A stretch of DNA of 64,000 nucleotides from Carex sylvatica (Eukaryota; Streptophyta; Magnoliopsida; Poales; Cyperaceae): positions 1-64,000 of the forward strand of contig CAXKVR010000295.1 of NCBI GenBank assembly GCA_964058845.1, read 5' to 3'. Positions 38,297-49,819 of this stretch are shown piece by piece; the stretch's first letter is position 1; each line of letters starts with the position of its first letter. The translations under genes and the position numbers were made by a program. Below the pieces are notes generated by a model. That model was not told the DNA's origin. It saw only the letters and a list, made by a program, of their open reading frames with translations, and ran no database searches.

Positions 38297-39038
38297 CCAC
38301 CTGGATAAAATTCGCATCCTCTGACAGATCTCATATGGTGCATGCATGACTTTTTGGGAAATTTCAACAGTCCAGCTACGTTCTACACAGATCTCAAAGC
38401 TCAAATAATACTTGCCGGGTCGGAGTAAGAGTGAGTAAATTGCTCATAACTCGTGAGTCGCTCATAATTTGCTTATTAAAAATTCGTTTAAACTCGCTCA
38501 TTTATCAACTCGCTCAAATTTGCTCATTAACAACTCGTTCATTTACTTAATGAGAGAGCATGAGCATCTCCCCAACTCGCTCATAACTCACTCATTAAGA
38601 ATTTGTCACATCTAATTCTTGCCATATTCAATCCCAAATAAATCTCTACAGAACTAAATTTCTGTAGCATTAAATCAATGAACTAAATTTATACAACATT
38701 AAATCATCTTGCCTCATTAAATCCCTATGTCATATTTATACATTCATATTTTTGTAAAGTCAGCAAAACAAAGTCAATAGCAGCTGATGCTACTGTGGAG
38801 AATGTAATATATTGATTCTATTTTTGTTAATTTTTGTTAGATTTTTATTCTATTTTATTTAAATGAATTATGACAATTTGTTAAATTTTGGTACTCATAA
38901 CTCGTGAGCCGCTCATAACTCACTCATTTTCAACTCTCTCATTTAGTAACTCGCTTAAACTCGCTCATTTACTTAATAAGCCGAGTATGAGCATACCCTA
39001 ACTCGCTCATGCTCGCTCATTAATCACCTCTACCCGGG

Positions 39039-39228
39039 AGTGTGTATCCTCCCAGGTACCTGAGGTGAAGTTTAAAAGAACGAACGGTCCAGATTAATTT
39101 CAGTTGGGTCAAACTCAATCCGGAACCAGTTGGGACTAAGGGGGCCTGCTTTGAGATTCGTGCCATATGAAAAGAACGATTCAGATTTATGGCTTGCACC
39201 TCAGGTACCTGGGGTGATACGAATTCCT
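39039..39228. mobile_element. Small MITE with about 20-bp inverted repeats
   Basis: CCCAGGTACCTGAGGTG (39051) faces CACCTCAGGTACCTGGGG (39197); the match continues outward to GTATC on both sides. The flanks TACCCGGGAG and TTACCCGGAG are similar and may be the target site. Not coding. Confidence 0.6.
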
Positions 39229-39237
39229 TACCCGGAG

Positions 39238-39558
39238 GGCTGCAAACGAATCGAACTTATACTAATTTGAGCTTGGATTGAATTAATTTCGAACTAAATT
39301 TGGTTTGAATTAATTTTGAATCGAATTTTTTACGAACTCAATTTTGAATCTTTTATGAATTTTTTTATGACAACGTATAGTGATCGTAGTCGCCAAAAGC
39401 GAGAGGTGAAAGTCATCTAGGGTTTTCGAACGAACCAGATCCAGTTTGAATTTGGTTTGAATTAATTTCGAACTATTTCGAATCGAACTTTTTACGAACT
39501 TTTTCGAATCAAACTCGAATTGAATCACGGACTATGAATTTTTTGTGCATCCCTACTT
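39238..39558. repeat. Dispersed GAACTAATTTCGAA-rich element
   Basis: Starts GGGCTGCAAACGAATCGAAC and ends near TTTTGTGCATCCCT. It is built of diverged GAACTNAATTTNGAAT motifs, and the same motif family frames 55876-57150, so this looks like a dispersed non-autonomous element. No protein signal. Confidence 0.45.
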
Positions 39559-40017
39559 ACCCTCTATGCTATCTCCAAATAGGAACCGGACACGTCGGTC
39601 ACGCAAAATATGAGATATCTCAAAGGATATGCACTCACCTGGATATGAGTCTTCATCGTCTACATTAACTCAAAAAAGTATCTTTTGAGTTAACACATAT
39701 AGGCCATCCAATTGTAAATGAAGCTCATCCGGTCTCAGCCTAAAATATATGAGGTCTTTAATATTAGTGCGGATTTAATTCGTACGAATTTTAAAGCTGA
39801 TCGAACGGTCCAGATATATTAACTCAAAAAATTCCTTTTTGAGTTAATCCAGAGGATACGAATTCATTTGGATATATGAATTCAGATCCACTGAACTGAA
39901 GTAACTTCAAGTTTTAGGTTTTTTATTGTGATTGTCTGATTCAAATCTGCGACAATTTATTTCAAAGTAGAGCGTACACATCTCCTAAAAATTGAATTAC
40001 TTTAGGGGATCTGGACC

Positions 40018-40059
40018 CCACTTGGATACAACGAGTCACCGACCCGAATAAACGAGGCC
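40018..40059 (+). other. Second displaced upstream fragment of the plus-strand MSL gene
   Basis: GAGTCACCGACCCGAATAAAC (from 40033) matches the paralog's upstream DNA (reverse complement of about 63690-63722), where it sits directly next to the distal block. Homology stops at 40059 and resumes only at 44332. Confidence 0.8.
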
Positions 40060-43045
40060 TAAATGAAAGCATAATTGGTTCCAAGTTTTTTTAACTATTA
40101 AATATCCAAAAAGACTATTATGTTCGGATTTTAAATCTGTAACTTTTTATACGGAGAATATTATCTTTGTTACTGAAACAAATACTGGTTCTCTAACCAT
40201 AATATATAATTATAAGAAAGTTACTAACTGCCCCGGGCACTAATCCTCAGAAAATTACCGGACTCAACTAAAAAGTGTTTGTAAACTATTTTAACAAATT
40301 CGATAAACATGCATCTTCACGTAATTATACTACTTGTATATTATCTTACACCATTTATATAACATATTAATACAATTAAGCGTCAATGAGTCATTTGTAA
40401 ATAGAGAAATAAATTCTAGTACAATATGTTGATTAAAAATAACACTACATAAAAAAGACGTGAACAGGAGAAAGAGAAAGAGTCGGAAAAAGCCAAAAAA
40501 AATATTTATACCATATTAAGAAAAAAAAATAACCAAATCATCTCAAATTCTTGAGAATTCGACAAATACTCAGGCTACCAAATAATTTGGCGGCCCTCAG
40601 TTTTTGGAGCCACCAAATGGCCCAGTGTCCCCTCCTATTTTTTTTTAATCAGAAATTTATTGGTTTTGTTGCATTTAGTTAAAAGGTTTAATTTTAATTT
40701 ATTTATTTATTTTTTTCAGCAAAATATAGAAAAATTAAGTATTTTTACATCAAATAATGACCTAACAATAAAAATAAAAAAGTCATCAATAAAAAATTAT
40801 AATGCATATGTTCTCACGAGTACAATAAAAATACGTCTAATAAATCTAAAATAAGCAAAGTCCCTACCAATAAAATTAAAACGTCCAATACAATTAAAAC
40901 ATCCAATACATTAAAAACATAAATTTAACTCCTAGATAGATATTCTATCCATTGATTAATTCTCAACCTGCAAATTTACAAACAAAAAATTCGGTGTTAA
41001 ATCTAATTGTTTCAATAAATTTTTTTAAAGTTGGAATTGAATAAAAAAAATTAACTACATCGTGCATCTCGAGCAACTATGTTCTGTCTTTCTTCTATAT
41101 CTCAGTTGGCTTGGTGTCCTCTTCTCCTCCTGTTTAGTTAGTTCAACCACATTGGAATCCTGTTATGTCGTCTTCTACCCAAACTAATGAGCCTATGTTC
41201 TGAAACAAGGACATGGCTCTCGTGTTCAGACCATTGCGATCGATTGTCATACACATATCATTCACCTCTCTATGTGTTGATCAATATCTGGATGTGGTAA
41301 TAGTGACTTACAAAATTGCCATGCTAGATGCCTTGAAGATGACACACAGACAGTAATTGTTTATTTTTTTACAATGCCATAAAAATGGAAGTAACAAGTC
41401 CAATACTATAGTAAATCTCATTAGGGCCAGTTAAAACATCACCACTAGTGTAAATGAATACCATAAGACTCATTTTGAATCCAATACACACAAAACCTAA
41501 AATTAAAAATCAACTAAATTAATTATTAACCTACAGGAAAATAAAATTGCAAAGAAAAAAAAAAACTTATAGACCAGAAGTTCATGTCCATGAGAGAGAA
41601 TGGATGAATGTGATAAATCAAATTTTGCATCTGGATTTGTTTATATAGAAAATTAGAGGCCTCCAAACCATTTAGGGGACTCAGACTGAGGCCGCAGGAG
41701 TATATGGCGGCACTTAGTCTTTGAAGCTGTACAGGCAATTGGCGACATGAGTATTTCTAGAATTTTCTAGAATATGAGATGATTTGTTTTTTTTTTTTGT
41801 TTTTTTTATGAGTATGGTATAAATAAAAATTTCGGCTGGAAAAGACTACAATAAGAAGAAGAGATCCGAATTCCTATAACATCATTCATACTCAGTACTG
41901 CTATTGAACTCCCAATTCTCGGCCTTTTGTTTGGCACCATGGTGGTGTCTTTCTTGAACGAGCCAACATGTTCTAGGAAGCTCATGGAAGAGTCGGAGTG
42001 GTAAAGACTTGCTGTTTCGCGTTTGTCGCGTATGATCAGCTTTCTCAAGTACACTTCTTCTTTTTTTCTCTATTTTTGGTGAAAAGTACACTCTTCAGTC
42101 TTCACCAACGACACTGTTTGCGTAGTATTAATCGAGTTTATTTTGAAAATTGCAAAGCAGAATGACATGTCAGCGCAACCATTTCTTTTAGCATTGGCAT
42201 CTGGTGGCTAGCTAGTGCTAATATCAGGTCGGCTGCCAATCGGCAACCCACAAAACCTTGAGCACCTACTCGATGTCTTTAATGAATGAAGGTTGGTAGA
42301 ACTGATACTCATGCTAACTTAGCAAGATTCTAAATTGAACACTAGCTAGTTGACCTTTGTACTGCTCCCAAATAATTATATACAAATTATGTTCAAAACC
42401 TAGAAGTAAACAGAGGAATTGCCTGCCCAAAACATGAGTCACAACTTGATCATTTAGGACCGCACTTTCCTGGGATCTAATTATTTTATTATAAATTAAA
42501 CTCTTCAAGAAATGAAACAAGAGGACGCCGCAGATGTAGCAGCAATGGCCACATATATAGCATGTGCATAGCACGATCAATGACAATGACAAAAACCAGA
42601 GGAAGAAGAGGCGCTTGACATTGGTGTCATATGACACAAACTATAAAATTTATTGGATAGACTTCAAACGACTAATTCAAACCGTTCAAACCGATTTACT
42701 TTATGAGTAATGTATTTACATGCAAAAAAATTACATTTTATAGTTATTTTAGTATCAAAACAAGCAGTCAAAAATAATAAAAAATGAATGTATTAAAATT
42801 AACTTAAAAACTCACACATTTGACCGATTTACTTAATACTAAATAAATTCAAAAAATTATAAATTTTGCATATAAATGCACAACTTCTGAAATATATTAG
42901 TTAGAATGGTTTGGATTTACTGTTTGAAGTCGATTTGATAAGTTTTGAAATTAGTATTATATAGACTAAAATGACACTGATACCATACTAGCTAGACTCA
43001 TTAATATATTTAAGTGCTAACCAGGATAATTAGTTGATTAAAATT

Positions 43046-43525
43046 ACTTTACAACATAACTATTCATACTTCAATGTATTTGTATAAATACTTAAATATT
43101 AGATATTACCATTTAAAAAAAAAAATACAATAATGTTGACGTTTGCGCTAGTGGTTACGCATATGCTTTTGCGTTTATTGTCCCCCGTCGTTTTCGATTG
43201 CAAGCGACATATGCGGTCCTCCCATATTAGTAGTGCCTCCTTCCCAAGTAGTTAATACTTGGAGCACGTTTGTTTTTATTTTTAAATACTTTACAACATA
43301 GATATTTATACTTGAATTTGTATGTATAAATACTTCAGAATTTTATATATTAATATTGTTTACAAAAATTATAGTGTTAGCACTTGCGCTCGTATAGCTA
43401 CACATCCGCTTGTGCTTGATTTTCTATTTTTTTATCATTGTTGCTGTTAAGTAACATTTGTGGTCTTCTAAGTAGATAATGGTCTTCTCTGATAGTTAAT
43501 ACCTAAAGGACGTTGGAGGAATTTA
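43046..43525. repeat. Diverged 242-bp tandem duplication
   Basis: ACTTTACAACATA at 43046 and again at 43288 begins two similar stretches. Each goes on through a TATAAATACTT stretch, a GTTAGCACTTGCGCT-like segment and an AGTTAATACYT segment. Identity is moderate. Not coding. Confidence 0.6.
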
Positions 43526-44190
43526 ACTTGGAGAGCAATTAGACACTTTCTTATAAGAAAAATATAGTTGATAAAGAATATACAAAAAAGGAAATGTCAA
43601 TTTTTTTAATCTCACAATTTATTTTGTGGAGGAAAATATGTGGGCGAATATTTCGTGATTTCATGTATGAAGGATGTTTCAGAATTGATACTGCAAGTAC
43701 AAGAGTAGTAGAGATACAGTAGGCTTTCAATTTTAACATCGGCATGATTTTTTTTCTTTTTGCTCATTTTTTGCTGTCCTTATTTTCATGTCCCATTTTT
43801 TTTTTTACTTTTTGTTTTAACAGCTTAACAATGTTAAGCTCAATTATATTTACTGAACTCTATTATAAAACTTTTGTAACACATTTTAAGTAAATAGATA
43901 CTTAGACCTTTATTTTTACTAAAAAAAGAACATCAAAATATGTACTTCTATATTTTCTATTTTTTTTTTACCAATTTCGAATTTTTATTTTAAAATGTGA
44001 ATGAAGGCATAAGACATTTATAAAATTCACTTGTTCTTAATGAAATATGAAAGAAACTAAAAGGTTTCATCGTCCGGTTCGTAACTTTTTAAGTAAATAG
44101 AAGAGCTAATTAATGGGTATCTTCATTAATTATCTAATTAATTATATAGATCATTTTCGGATCAAGTGATTTTCTACTCATTTTCTACTC

Positions 44191-44265
44191 ATCGTAGCAG
44201 ATATATTATGATCGTAGCAGATATATAAAAAGACAAATTTCTATTATGATCGTAGCAGATATATT
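44191..44265. repeat. Three copies of a 16-20 bp motif
   Basis: ATCGTAGCAGATATAT occurs at 44191, 44211 and 44250, mostly preceded by TATG. It lies about 250 bp before the plus-strand MSL start. No function known. Confidence 0.8.
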
Positions 44266-44331
44266 TCCAACCATTAACAAGGGCTTTGGACAAGATATGG
44301 TCCAAAGGACATTGGACCAATTCCTCACACT

Positions 44332-44507
44332 GCGGCAAATATTCATATATATATATATATGCCAAAAGACCTCGTACATCCAAAACCCTACCGCACCCAC
44401 TTTCCTTCCTCTTCCTCACTTCTCTCTTTTAAAACATTTCATCTCCTTCTCCACATTTTCTCTCTCGTTGTACTGCTACTCCATTGAACTAAAATTTCTT
44501 TCTCGCC
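44332..44507 (+). promoter_or_regulatory. Proximal promoter and 5' leader of the plus-strand MSL gene
   Basis: GCGGCAAAT and GCCAAAAGA-CTCGTAC are shared with the paralog, as is a CT-rich leader ending AAATTTCTTTCTCGCC just before the ATG. Between the first two motifs this copy has an (AT)8 tract (44345-44360) where the paralog has only TTGTGT. The tract may serve as a TATA box; that is inference. Confidence 0.6.
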
Positions 44508-47500
44508 ATGGATACACTGCACACATCGGTGAAACCAAAACCGTACGACCACAAGCAGGAGAAGCTTCTGATCCTCCCTGAGCACGATCAACACAACGTG
44601 GTCGTGAAGATAGATGGAAACAGCCAGAACATCGTCGAGAACTACTCAGCAGCCTCTTCTCTGAACTCCCGAGTGTTGAGAGAAAGCAGTTATGACTTCT
44701 CACAAGAACGCGGAGTTGGCAATGGCGGGTTCACCTCTGACAGTAGCCCCACTGAGGACCCGCCGTCTAAGCTAATTAATTCTTTTTTATGCAAGAGAGA
44801 CACCACCGGCATTACTATGTCGCTGGCTGAGGACCTCGAGATGGACTTCTTCAACAAGGGTTCTTCTCTAGGCTCTGAATCAAAGGAGAGTTGTATTTTG
44901 TCCCAAGATGCCTTGGGACAGTCACTTCCCCGCGAATTGAATGATAGCTCTTCCCCGCGAGTTGTATTTTGTCCCAAGACCCGGTCTCGTTTATTGGATC
45001 CACCACCACAGCATCCTCCATCACCAGTTAAAAATCCCGACCAGAAAAGGAGATCAGGCCAGCAACCAGTGCCCAGGTCGGGGCAAATCAAATCAGAGGT
45101 GAGGAGGGGTAAATTAGGTCCCGCTGATGAGGATGATGATGACCCCCTCTTGGATTTTGACATACCCGATGAACTGAAGAAAACAAAGTTTGACATGTGG
45201 ACCATCTTACAATGGCTTAGTCTGATACTGATAATTGCAGCATTGGTGTGCAGCCTCGTGATTCCACGGCTGAAGAGGCAAAACGTTTGGAGCCTCCATC
45301 TATGGAAATGGGATGTACTAATCTTGACTCTTATATGCGGCCGGCTAGTCTCCACCTGGTTTGTTCGTGGGGTTGTGTTCCTCATGAAACGAAATTTCAT
45401 AATGAGGAAGAAAATGCTGTACTTTGTTTATGGCGTCAAGAGGGCTGTACAGAATTGTTTTTGGCTTGGCCTTGTTCTCATTTCATGGCACTATCTGTTT
45501 GATAAGAAAACCTCGCACAGCCCTGTGTTGCCTTATGTTAGCAAGACCCTTCTCTGCCTCCTTGTTGCAACTATTATACGCCTTATCAAAACACTGCTTC
45601 TCAAAGTACAAATTCTCATTAATTTTAATTCCTTAGTGAGTGAGGCTATGGTACTATGCATAGCACGGATGGGTCTGTACTACGGATTAATATTTTTGTT
45701 TTCAAAATCCTAACGGTCAATCCAAACCGTTCATTATGGTCTCAATATGAATATATGTACTTGTAAACTAAATTTTACATTTTCTGGAATTGTTCTACTA
45801 TTTTTCTAGAAGGGTAGAAAATCACTCTTTTTTTATTGGTCTAGAATTTCCAGATTAAGTGATTTTCTATCCATCTAAAAAAATAGTAATGGAATTCTAA
45901 AAAATGTAAAATTTAGTATACAAGTACATATTCATATGGAGACCATGTTGAATGATTCGGATCGACTATTAGAACTTTCAAATCAAATATTTGAGTCCAT
46001 AGTGCGGGCCAATATGCGCTATGCATAGTACTATAGCCTCAGTCTTTTTGAGTTGTTATTTTGATCAACTCCATGAGCGAGATCAAGTAATTTACTTAAA
46101 TATCTTTTTAGAAGCTACCCGGAGAATTTTATCTAATCACAAAGAATGTAGTTTGGTTGTACACATGAACCACCTATTAATCATTATTTTGTCTAGTCTG
46201 AGGTAATTACAACTCTAATTGATAGTTAGAAAGCAATTCATATCTTTTATTCTAATGCTAACAGTTGATTTTGTGGTTATTACTTTAGGTACTGGGCAAA
46301 TACAACTCTAATTGATAGTTAGAAAACAATTCATATCTTCTTTTTCTACTGATAACAATTGATTTTGTGTGGTTATTAAATTAGGTAATGGCCGCCTCCT
46401 TTCATGTCAGCACATACTTCGATCGGATTCAAGAAGCCCTTTTCAACCAATACGTGGTAGAGACGCTTTCTGGGCTGCCAGTTCATGAAGATAACCAGAC
46501 AACGCTTGAAGTTCAGAGGCTTCTAAAGGCCGGTGCAACAATGCCGAGCGATCTCCAGGCAATAGCGCTACCTGCTAAGAACAGTGGACAAATAGGTAAA
46601 GACATCCACCTCTCAAGGGCATTGTCGGGAAACAAAAAAGAAGAACCCATCACCATTGACCAACTCCATAAGCTGAACCAGAAAAACATATCTGTGTGGA
46701 GCATGAAAAGATTGGTTCGGACTGTAAGGCACGAGGCGTTGACGACACTGGACAAGCGGATCCCGCTAATAGCTGGAGATTCGGCGGAGGATTCCTCAAC
46801 ACATATACTCAGTGAGCTAGAGGCCAAAATTGCTGCCAGGAAGATTTTTACTAATGTTGCCAAGCCTGGTGCCAAGTGAGTTTTAAAATTCTTGTAATTA
46901 CCAAATTTCTCATACTTGAAATGGTGGTGTTATGTAGCAGATACGTCTAGTTTGGTTCAGATCATTAAGGGTTTGGGTGTCTAGTCATTTAGATTGGATC
47001 AATATTTGAGTTTCTTATATTGTGTCTTGGCGCTTCAAAAATATGACATCTTTGAATTTGGGGGCAAGTTTTATTCTCAGGTTTTCAAGTTCTGGGTTGG
47101 TCGGGTTTTCAATTGGGTCAATTGGTCAATTTCTTCCAAAACTAGATTTGGTTAGTTTGTAGGGCCAGATAATCCATATGTCACTTGACTAGACCCGCAT
47201 TTCAGTTTTATACTCAGCTATTGTTTTGTTCCCTCATTGAGTCGCTGACTACACAGCTATCATTTTGCTCAAATTAAGGGCTCTGGTGCATTTAAACTCG
47301 AAATAGATAGAAAACATAAACTTTTGTATGGTGATGAATATGTCATTCAATTTCTTATTTTACTATTTTGCACCTTTTGCATTCCTTCAATCTAATATTA
47401 GAGTGGCATAATTTTGGAAAAGTTGTAAGTTGTGCTAGATGATAGGAATTAATCAGCTATTTCCCCATCATAACTTGGTGATTTAGATATTTCCCCTTCA

Positions 47501-49759
47501 AAATATAAACATTAGATTTCCCCATCTAAACTCACTTATCTTATTAATATCCCCATTTCTTCATTGATCAATTAAAAACAATGTTTAATATTAGCAAAAA
47601 AATGACCAATTTACCTTTATCTTCAGACTCATGTGTTGCTAATTCTTGCCCGACCCATTACCAAAATCAATTTAAGTTACCAGATGTTGGGTGGTTTCCA
47701 GATGTTGAAGTGTGTTTTCAAATGCATATCTCAAAAGTATCTTTGTGAACCCATATAAATATATACTTTCCTTTCACAACTTATCGTGCCAAATCCTGAT
47801 TCGCTGAGGCAGTAGAAATATATACATTGTCTGCATAATACCAGCAGTTTGAATATAACAAAGATAGAAACAGAAAGAGAGGTGACAAACATTGGTTTTT
47901 GTTAGAGAAACTACTGCTTGGAATAAAGGAGAAGGAACTCAGTATATAAGATGAAGATCAATTATTATACACTTATAAGGTGGTAAAGCCTCATCAACCA
48001 TCAACTATGCGCAGTTCAAGCAGCACAAGCATATTGATTACTGTACTCTTTTGTGCAGACAAACATTAAATAATTAAAATATCTCCTGAAACTATCTAAA
48101 TTTTGTATGGACATACGGCCAGCCCAAAATTATCACTTGTTTAACTAAACACACTCTTGTCTCAAACATCTTTGTTACCAGCAAATCAGGAAAAACTCTA
48201 GCTGTCTTTACTCTTTCTTGCGTTTAAAATGAGATAGTGGCTATGGATAGTTGAAGATCTGTAATTTACTTCATTTTGAGTTTAACTTGAAGATAGGCTT
48301 AATTTCAGTCAAATTCAAATTTGAAGTAAATGGTTGACCAAATTATGTATTATTTCTTTACTAATAGATAGCATGTGGCACTGCTAGGTACATTTACATC
48401 CAAGATATATTGCGTTTTTTGAGGCAAGAAGAAGCAACTAAAACAATGAATCTTTTCGAAGGAGCACATGAACACAGCCGAATTAGCAAAAGGGCACTGA
48501 AAAACTGGGCGGTAATGGTTTCTACTAAAAAGAATTATTAAATCAAACTCTATTTCTTATGGTTGCATTTATTTAAGACCAATTTTCTTGTACGCACTAC
48601 AGGTGAATGCATTTAGAGAGCGCAAGGCTCTTGCCTTGACACTTAATGACACAAAAACAGCTGTGAATAAACTTCACCAGATAGCAAATGTGGTTGTGAG
48701 CCTAATTGTCTTTACACTCTGGCTTCTGATTTTGGGAATTGCTACAACACATTTCTTTGTTTTTCTTAGCTCGCAACTTCTCCTGGCAGTGTTCATTTTT
48801 GGGAACACTTTGAAGACATTATTTGAAGCACTTATTTTTTTGTTTGTGATGCATCCCTTTGATGTCGGTGACCGATGTGAGATTGAAGAAGTTCAGGTAA
48901 AAGGATAATTATTTTTGCCAACTTCTCTCAACTTCTTGTTATTCTTGTTATTATTTAGTTATTTATCTTTATATGATTTTATTGTTGTTATTATTATTAT
49001 TACTATTATTATTGTTAGCATCTCTTGGCTGTTTTCTATCTAGAAAGACTTAGAGAATGAACATGTTATGTTAAACTAGCACCTTTTTTTTATATTTTGG
49101 AGTACATTTTGTGAGAATAACCTTCAAATATGTTAATAAATTTTCGTGGTTATTCCAATGTCAGGTTGTTGTTGAGGAGATGAATATCATGTCGACAGTA
49201 TTTCTGAGATATGATAACTTAAAGATCTACTATCCTAACAGCATTCTTGCCACCAAACCAATAAGCAACTACTACCGCAGCCCTGACATGGGAGATTCGA
49301 TCGATTTCGCCATTCAGGTCGCCACACCACTAGACAAGATTGCAAAGATGAAGGAGAGAATAATCAAGTTGAGCATTTTTTTTTATTTTACCTTTCATTT
49401 TATCACTTCTTTTCATTTTAGTTTGTGATGCTTGAGTGGGGTAAATCATTTTTTTAACCTGAAATTTAAATAGGTTCATGGAGAAAAAAAAGGAGCATTG
49501 GTATCCGGGTCCGATGGTTGTATTGAGAGATGTCGAAGACAGTAACAAGTTGACTGTATCAATTTGGATGCGGCAACGAATCAACTACCAAGACATGGGA
49601 ATGAGGTTTGAGAGGAGAGAACTAGTGGTACAAGAGATGATTCGGGTTCTTAGAGAGCTTGATATCGAGTACCGCATGATACCTGTTGATGTAAATGTTC
49701 GCAATTTGCCCCCTGTAAACTCAGCACGGTTACCTTCCACTTGGTCACCCAGTAACTAA
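44508..49759 (+). CDS. MSL10-like: Mechanosensitive channel protein, MSL10-type (plus-strand paralog)
   Basis: Encodes an 831-residue MscS-like channel that would open under membrane tension, probably in the plasma membrane. The six exons are 44508-45605, 46385-46875, 48388-48511, 48603-48896, 49165-49367 and 49474-49759; all introns are GT-AG and the phases agree throughout. The N-terminal 228 residues are soluble, Ser-rich and acidic. TM1-TM4 lie near residues 230-252, 269-292, 315-332 and 347-366; TM5 near 601-620; the pore-lining TM6 near 630-656, with FGNT and FVMHPFDVGDRCEI. The C-terminal MscS beta/alpha domain follows (VEEMNIMSTVFLRYDN, NYYRSPDMGD, DIEYR, VNVRNLPP). The start is the first ATG and is shared with the paralog. 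Oddities: residue 667 is Glu where the paralog has Gly; about 38 N-terminal residues are replaced by 7; intron 1 holds a MITE and a duplicated acceptor. MSL4-10 class is certain from the motifs; closeness to MSL10 is my judgement. It could be a weakened paralog, but no lesion is seen. Confidence 0.93.
44889..44979. repeat. 20-bp exact repeat inside exon 1 (filler at a deletion)
   Basis: The same 20 bases occur at 44889-44908 and 44960-44979, 71 bp apart. The second copy sits exactly where the paralog carries 38 residues (Ser-rich, with Gly-rich and Cys residues) that are missing here. The downstream frame is kept. This looks like repair of a break with a templated insert copied from just upstream. 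Confidence 0.75.
45641..46041. mobile_element. MITE in intron 1 of the plus-strand MSL gene
   Basis: Starts TGAGGCTATGGTACTATGCA and ends TGCATAGTACTATAGCCTCA, a nearly perfect terminal inverted repeat. The interior is largely self-complementary and resembles the Mutator-type MITEs at 7534 and 55282 (AACCGTTCAT, ACTAAATTTTACATTTT), but the ends differ, so this is a sister family. It sits 36 bp after the splice donor and is absent from the paralog. No clear target duplication; CCTTAGTGAG and TCTTTTTGAG are the best candidates. Confidence 0.75.
46209..46384 (+). repeat. Tandem duplication of the intron 1 acceptor
   Basis: The 3' end of intron 1 (ACAACTCTAATTGATAGTTA ... TTAG) is present twice with a period of about 93-96 bp. 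The first copy ends TTTAG|GTACTGG at 46288/46289, followed by seven bases of exon 2 text as in the paralog. The second ends TTAG|GTAATGG at 46384/46385 and leads into the real exon 2. Use of the first acceptor would add in-frame sequence that meets TGA within nine codons. Confidence 0.85.
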
Positions 49760-49819
49760 TTATATCATTAACTAAAGAGGAGGTTCAAGTATTAAAGAGA
49801 GAGTTATGGAATAAATGTG

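Larger units (their letters stand above)
38297..40017. mobile_element. About 1.7-kb insertion in the upstream region of the plus-strand MSL gene
   Basis: Flanked by CCACCTGGATA (38297-38307) and CCACTTGGATA (40018-40028), an 11-bp duplication with one mismatch. The paralog has a single CCACCTGCATA at this place. The inserted DNA is itself composite: two diverged copies of a repeat rich in ACTCGCTCAT (about 38440-38600 and 38890-39025), a small MITE (39039-39228), an element beginning GCTGCAAACGAATCGAAC (39238-39558) and two hairpins built on TTAACTCAAAA (39665-39694 and 39818-39847). Its transposon class is not clear. Confidence 0.6.
40060..44331. other. About 4.3 kb of extra DNA without recognised genes
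   Basis: Absent from the equivalent position of the minus-strand paralog. It is AT-rich. I recognise only a diverged tandem duplication (43046-43525) and three copies of an ATCGTAGCAGATATAT motif (44191-44265). Short open frames such as 41806-42054 and 42314-42637 (both minus) have no family signal that I can see. No clear inverted ends or target duplication were found, so it may be more than one insertion, or the paralog may have lost DNA. Confidence 0.6.

Noticed and set aside
42314..42637. 107-codon minus-strand frame rich in hydrophobic and Cys residues
   Set aside because: No family resemblance, AT-rich DNA, no promoter or splice context. Chance is more likely.
46388..46879. Reading exon 2 of the plus-strand MSL gene as a separate 163-residue protein
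   Set aside because: Splice sites, phases and homology to the paralog show it to be an internal exon; its stop lies past the GTGAGT donor.
44508..49759. Calling the plus-strand MSL copy a pseudogene because of the MITE and duplicated acceptor
   Set aside because: Both lie in intron 1. All six exons join in frame with consensus splice sites and the pore motifs are present.
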